A DNA stretch of 64,000 nt from the NCBI GenBank assembly GCA_016865505.2, contig AP025252.1:372001-436000 (forward strand), in the 5' to 3' direction. This DNA is from Bryobacterales bacterium F-183 (GTDB taxonomy: Bacteria > Acidobacteriota > Terriglobia > Bryobacterales > Bryobacteraceae). The translations under genes and the position numbers were made by a program. The notes beneath the pieces were generated by a model. It was not told the origin of the DNA. It was given only the letters and a program-made list of their open reading frames with translations, and ran no database searches. Positions 60,744 to 64,000 of the stretch are shown here, piece by piece; the first letter of the stretch is position 1; each line of letters begins with the position of its first letter.

Positions 60744-62871
60744 GCGATTCGCGGGCTTCGAGGTTCGCTTCGATGTCCGCGCGTTCGCGCCATACCGGGT
60801 GCAGCTTCTTTTCGGTCATCAGCGGTAGCTGATCCTCAATGTGCTTGGAGCCGGGCTGCGACGCGTTGCCGTAGCCCAACAGGCACTGCGCTTTTTGCGG
60901 CGTACCGAACTCGATGGCGCAGACGAAGGTCTCGCCGTGCGAGGCGTACAGCTTGCCGTTCTTCTTTTTGGCGAACTGCATGGTGCGGAACACGCCGTAC
61001 TTGCCGCTGGCGCCGTTGGCGGGCAGGTCGAGCTTGCCGCGATCGAAGCGGTGAACATCGCCCCAGGCGACATCGAGCGAGCCGTAGAGGCGCTTGGTCT
61101 CTTCGGCTGCGGCTTTGAGGTCCGCATTGGAGTGCGCGGGATTGGCGACGCCGATAGACGATTCGAGGGGCTTGGCCGGGTTGTACGGGATGCGGTACAC
61201 GCTGTCGCCGCGGGCGAGGAACTTGTCGGCGAAGATCTCAAAGAGTACGCCGCCGCGGCTGGTGGCGTCGGTGTTGCGATCCCACGCCGCCAGTACTTTG
61301 CCTGCTTCGACTGTTAGGGGATCGGTTGCCGATTCCGCTGCTTTTACGACATCCGGGACGAGCGCGTCGGCAAGTTCCATACGTGTTGAGTGCTTGTAGG
61401 CGAGCAGTTCATCGTACGTAATGGACTTGTCTTCGGAAATCATGCGCAGAGACCGGATCGTGCGCGAGGACGTGAGCCTTTCGGGTCCTGGCGCGATGTA
61501 GGCCGGGTACTTGGTGTGGTCAAGCGGCGGGAAGGTGAACTGCCATGGCGGCTCGTTGGCGTTCTGGTTGAAGCCTGCCGCGGGGTCTGTGGACTTGGGC
61601 AGTTCGTCGAAGGTGAGATAGTCGGTCCAGAGGTTCTTTGACGTGTCGCCGGGGACGGGTTTGGACCAGTAGGCCCAATCGCCCATTGTTTTGCGGGGAA
61701 TGACGCCGTTGAAGACGATCATGATGTGGCCGTCGGCGCCGGCGTAGTTGGCGTGCCACATGGGCACGGCGACCATGCGCATGGCGTCCTGGAACTCTGC
61801 TAGATTTTTCGCACCGCCCATGCGGAACCACTGCTCGAGCATCTTGGGACGGTCGAGTCCGGCGACGCGCATGGCGATGGTGACGCCTTGCTCGTCGAGT
61901 ACGACAGGGCCGTGGACGCTTTTGCGTACGGTGAGCTTTTCGGTTTTGAACGTGCCGTCGGCCTGCTTGATTTTGAGGGTCTTGACGGATGTTTCCAGCT
62001 TCTTTTTGGCGCCGTCGAATTCATACTCGTCGGGCCCGGCCATCTTGAGCTGATAGAAGTCCACGGTGTCGATGGTGTTGACGGTACGGCCCCAGCCGGT
62101 GTGGCGGTTGAAGCCGATGACTGGCACCGGGAAGCCGATTTGCGGCGCGCCGTAGAGATCGTAGCCGGGAGCGACGAGATGGACTTCCATATACGAGTAG
62201 AAGTCCTCCCAGATCAGGTGGGGATTGATGATGAGCATCGGCTTGCCGCTGGCCGAGCGCGAGGCTCCGACGGCCCAGGTGTTGGATCCGGCGGCGGCGA
62301 GAGGTTCCGTGAGGTTGGGGTCCAGAAGTTCCGCGCGCTGCTTGCGGAGTAGGCCTGCGGTTTCGCTACGCAGGCGCGCTTGCGAGCCCATGTACATGAA
62401 GTGGACGGCGCGGAGAGTGTGCTGTACGACGTCGACGCCAGAGACCGGGAGTACGGCACGGTACTGCGGGCTCGCGTGATTGGGATGGGCCTTGGCGTAA
62501 TCGTTGATGCCTTTGGCAAAGGCGTCGAGATTCTTGCGGAACTTGGGGTCCTGCGATTTGTACCACTTCTGCGCGAGTTCGGGGACTTCGTTGGTGTGTA
62601 CCCAACGGTCGAGGTCGAGGCGGGCTTTGTCTTCGCCCCAGTATTCCGAGGCGCGGCCGCGTGATTCGCCGTACAGGCGGAGGAGGAGGTCGGCCTGGTT
62701 GTGCATCTGCGCCCAGCCGTGGGCGTAGAACATGTTTTCGATGGAGTCGGCGAAGATGTGCGGGACACCGTACTTGTCCCAGAGGATTTCCGTCTTCGGC
62801 GCGGCTTGCGAGAGTACAGCAGCAGCAGCGCCGAAGACGAGGAAGGAAGCAAGGGCGGGTGTTTTTCGCAT
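60733..62871 (-). CDS. Penicillin-acylase family (Ntn hydrolase) protein
   Basis: 712 residues, exported. Seen: signal peptide; alpha-chain part with WDKYGVPHIFADS and AHGWAQMHNQADLL; then the new N-terminus at Ser196 in AAGSNTWAVG, the autocatalytic nucleophile of S45 enzymes, followed by INPHLIWEDFYSYMEVH and the long beta chain. Such enzymes split amides such as penicillins, acyl-homoserine lactones or other N-acyl compounds; relatives in this clade are called acylases with unknown substrates. Gene is followed by a TonB receptor in the same direction upstream, about 15 bases away. Confidence 0.9.
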   Translation of the reverse strand: MRKTPALASFLVFGAAAAVLSQAAPKTEILWDKYGVPHIFADSIENMFYAHGWAQMHNQADLLLRLYGESRGRASEYWGEDKARLDLDRWVHTNEVPELAQKWYKSQDPKFRKNLDAFAKGINDYAKAHPNHASPQYRAVLPVSGVDVVQHTLRAVHFMYMGSQARLRSETAGLLRKQRAELLDPNLTEPLAAAGSNTWAVGASRSASGKPMLIINPHLIWEDFYSYMEVHLVAPGYDLYGAPQIGFPVPVIGFNRHTGWGRTVNTIDTVDFYQLKMAGPDEYEFDGAKKKLETSVKTLKIKQADGTFKTEKLTVRKSVHGPVVLDEQGVTIAMRVAGLDRPKMLEQWFRMGGAKNLAEFQDAMRMVAVPMWHANYAGADGHIMIVFNGVIPRKTMGDWAYWSKPVPGDTSKNLWTDYLTFDELPKSTDPAAGFNQNANEPPWQFTFPPLDHTKYPAYIAPGPERLTSSRTIRSLRMISEDKSITYDELLAYKHSTRMELADALVPDVVKAAESATDPLTVEAGKVLAAWDRNTDATSRGGVLFEIFADKFLARGDSVYRIPYNPAKPLESSIGVANPAHSNADLKAAAEETKRLYGSLDVAWGDVHRFDRGKLDLPANGASGKYGVFRTMQFAKKKNGKLYASHGETFVCAIEFGTPQKAQCLLGYGNASQPGSKHIEDQLPLMTEKKLHPVWRERADIEANLEARESLKP

Positions 62872-62886
62872 CCCGCCAGTTTACCG

Positions 62887-64000
62887 CTAGAAGATGACCT
62901 TGAGAGCGAAGCGGGCCTGGCGTTCGCCGCCCGCGCCGAGGATTTCCGTGTAGCCGTTCAACACGCTGACCGTGCCATCGGGGTTACGAGAGGCGGCAGA
63001 GACCGTCGTGCCCGGGTTGCTGAACTGCGGGGTGTTGGTGGCACCGAACATTTCTGCACGGAACTGGAGCGACACCTTTTCTACGATCTTGAAGGTACGG
63101 AAGACGCTGGCGTCGAGGTTGAAGAAGCCGGGTCCACGCAGGATGTTGCGGCCCGTGTTGCCAAAGCGTACGGCGGTGACCGGTGCGAAGGCGTTGGGGT
63201 CGAAGTACGATTCGTTGCGGCCATGTCCGCCGATGATGCGTACCTGCGAGACGACCTGATCGGCGGTCTGCGTATTGCCGGGGGAATCGACAGAGTTGCC
63301 GGCGGTGCCGATGGTGAACGGGGTGCCGCTCATACGGCTCATGATCCCGTTGATCTGCCAGCCACCGGCGAGGACGTTGCCGATGCCGCTTTGCAGGAAC
63401 TGCTTGCCTTTGCCGAAGGGGAGTTCCCAATTGCCGTACACCTGGAAGTTGTGCGGACGGTCAAAGCTGGCGCGTGCGCGGTTGCGTTCCCACATGGACA
63501 CCATCTGCCAGGTGAGCCCCGAGTCATTGTTGTCGGCGTAGCTCATGGAGGTGGACCAGGTGTAGCTGATGCCGAAGCTGCTGGAACCCATGCGCTTGTT
63601 GAGCATGGTTTGGAGTGAGTCGTACTGCGACGTCTTGAAGGGTTGCGTTTGGTTGATGTTGGCGATACGACCGGTGCGTGCGAAGAGGGCACGTCCGGCG
63701 TTGCCACCGCCCACCTGCTGGGAGGCGTTGAGGTTGACGACGGCTGTCTGGCGGATGGCGCGCGAGGCAACATAGCCAGCCTGGACAGTGAAGCCGCCGA
63801 AGATTTCACGCTGTAGCGTGGCGTTCCAGGATTGGATGTAGCCACGGTTGTAGACCTGCGGGAAGGTGACGGTGCCGACGGCAAGTGGAAGGTCGATGGT
63901 GCCCTGGCTGAGGTCGGGTCCGACGACGGCTGGGATGCCGGTGCGCAGGCTGCCCGCCGCCTGGAAGGACGAGGGACCAGAGAACTGCGAGGAGATCGTG
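62887..64000 (-). CDS. Oar-like TonB-dependent receptor, C-terminal part
   Basis: 371 codons in one open frame, truncated at the window edge, so the N-terminal carboxypeptidase-regulatory and plug domains are not seen. Seen: barrel strands such as SWNATLQREIFGGFTVQAGYV, SFGISYTWSTSMSYADNNDSG, FNLDASVFRTFKIVEKVSLQFRAEMFGATNTPQF and a terminal phenylalanine (FALKVIF), the typical Oar ending. Lies directly upstream of the acylase gene (stop at 62887, acylase ATG at 62871), so the receptor probably imports what the acylase cleaves or they share a transcript. Confidence 0.88.
   Translation of the reverse strand, partial: TISSQFSGPSSFQAAGSLRTGIPAVVGPDLSQGTIDLPLAVGTVTFPQVYNRGYIQSWNATLQREIFGGFTVQAGYVASRAIRQTAVVNLNASQQVGGGNAGRALFARTGRIANINQTQPFKTSQYDSLQTMLNKRMGSSSFGISYTWSTSMSYADNNDSGLTWQMVSMWERNRARASFDRPHNFQVYGNWELPFGKGKQFLQSGIGNVLAGGWQINGIMSRMSGTPFTIGTAGNSVDSPGNTQTADQVVSQVRIIGGHGRNESYFDPNAFAPVTAVRFGNTGRNILRGPGFFNLDASVFRTFKIVEKVSLQFRAEMFGATNTPQFSNPGTTVSAASRNPDGTVSVLNGYTEILGAGGERQARFALKVIF

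Overview
The window looks like a piece of an Acidobacteriota chromosome of the Bryobacterales (Solibacter/Bryobacter/Paludibaculum) type. This is inferred from protein families, not from a search. The signature families are a duplicated orphan MacB/FtsX permease (ADOP), two Oar-like TonB-dependent receptors, SBBP/NHL beta-propeller proteins ending in a TIGR03437-like C-terminal domain, DUF1592/DUF1552 and DUF1800/DUF1501 pairs, a PD40 protein with an N-terminal helix-turn-helix, and high GC content. No rRNA, tRNA, CRISPR array or intact insertion sequence was seen.

Layout. 1-9 kb: edge-truncated Gfo/Idh/MocA oxidoreductase, ADOP permease, BON protein, TPR protein, a HEPN/Abi-like gene, an mhqO-mhqD-like pair, an orphan histidine kinase. 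9-10.4 kb: a lower-GC islet with palindromic GGGGACAG repeats, one unknown secreted protein and a frameshifted transposase remnant. 10.4-12.5 kb: two tandem pseudopilin-like genes and two small envelope genes. 12.5-20.2 kb: a Cys-rich exported protein, Oar receptor, BNR protein with a CxCC motif, cytochrome c'-like protein and two leucine-rich-repeat proteins, all on the plus strand. 20.2-27.4 kb: a minus-strand run SBBP protein, Lgt-like protein, DUF1592 cytochrome, VapB with a truncated VapC, DUF1552. 27.4-31.5 kb: D-aminoacylase-like amidohydrolase, fumarase C, MarR regulator divergent from an SRPBCC protein. 31.5-41 kb: NHL protein, amidase, redoxin-like protein, an M91-like zincin, TPR protein, HTH-PD40 protein. 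41-50 kb: transglutaminase/DUF2126, SBBP protein, soluble PAS-PAS chemoreceptor, exported unknown, PHP phosphoesterase. 50-51.6 kb: a second accessory islet (SUKH gene, Rhs remnant, GGGGACAG repeats). 51.6-57 kb: CCA-adding enzyme family and a translationally overlapping permease-P450-methyltransferase operon. 57-64 kb: DUF1800-DUF1501 pair, penicillin-acylase family protein, and the C-terminal part of a second Oar receptor cut by the window edge.

Whole-window pattern. The plus strand is C-rich to the left of about 23 kb and G-rich to the right of about 25.5 kb, whichever strand the genes are on. Plus-strand genes on the left prefer C-ending codons and those on the right prefer G-ending codons. 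This is the sign change expected at a replication origin or at an inversion breakpoint, yet no dnaA-type genes are present. Much of the gene content concerns the envelope and exported enzymes (TonB receptors, Tat-signal proteins, propellers, acylases). The two islets hold the decayed mobile or defence-type material.
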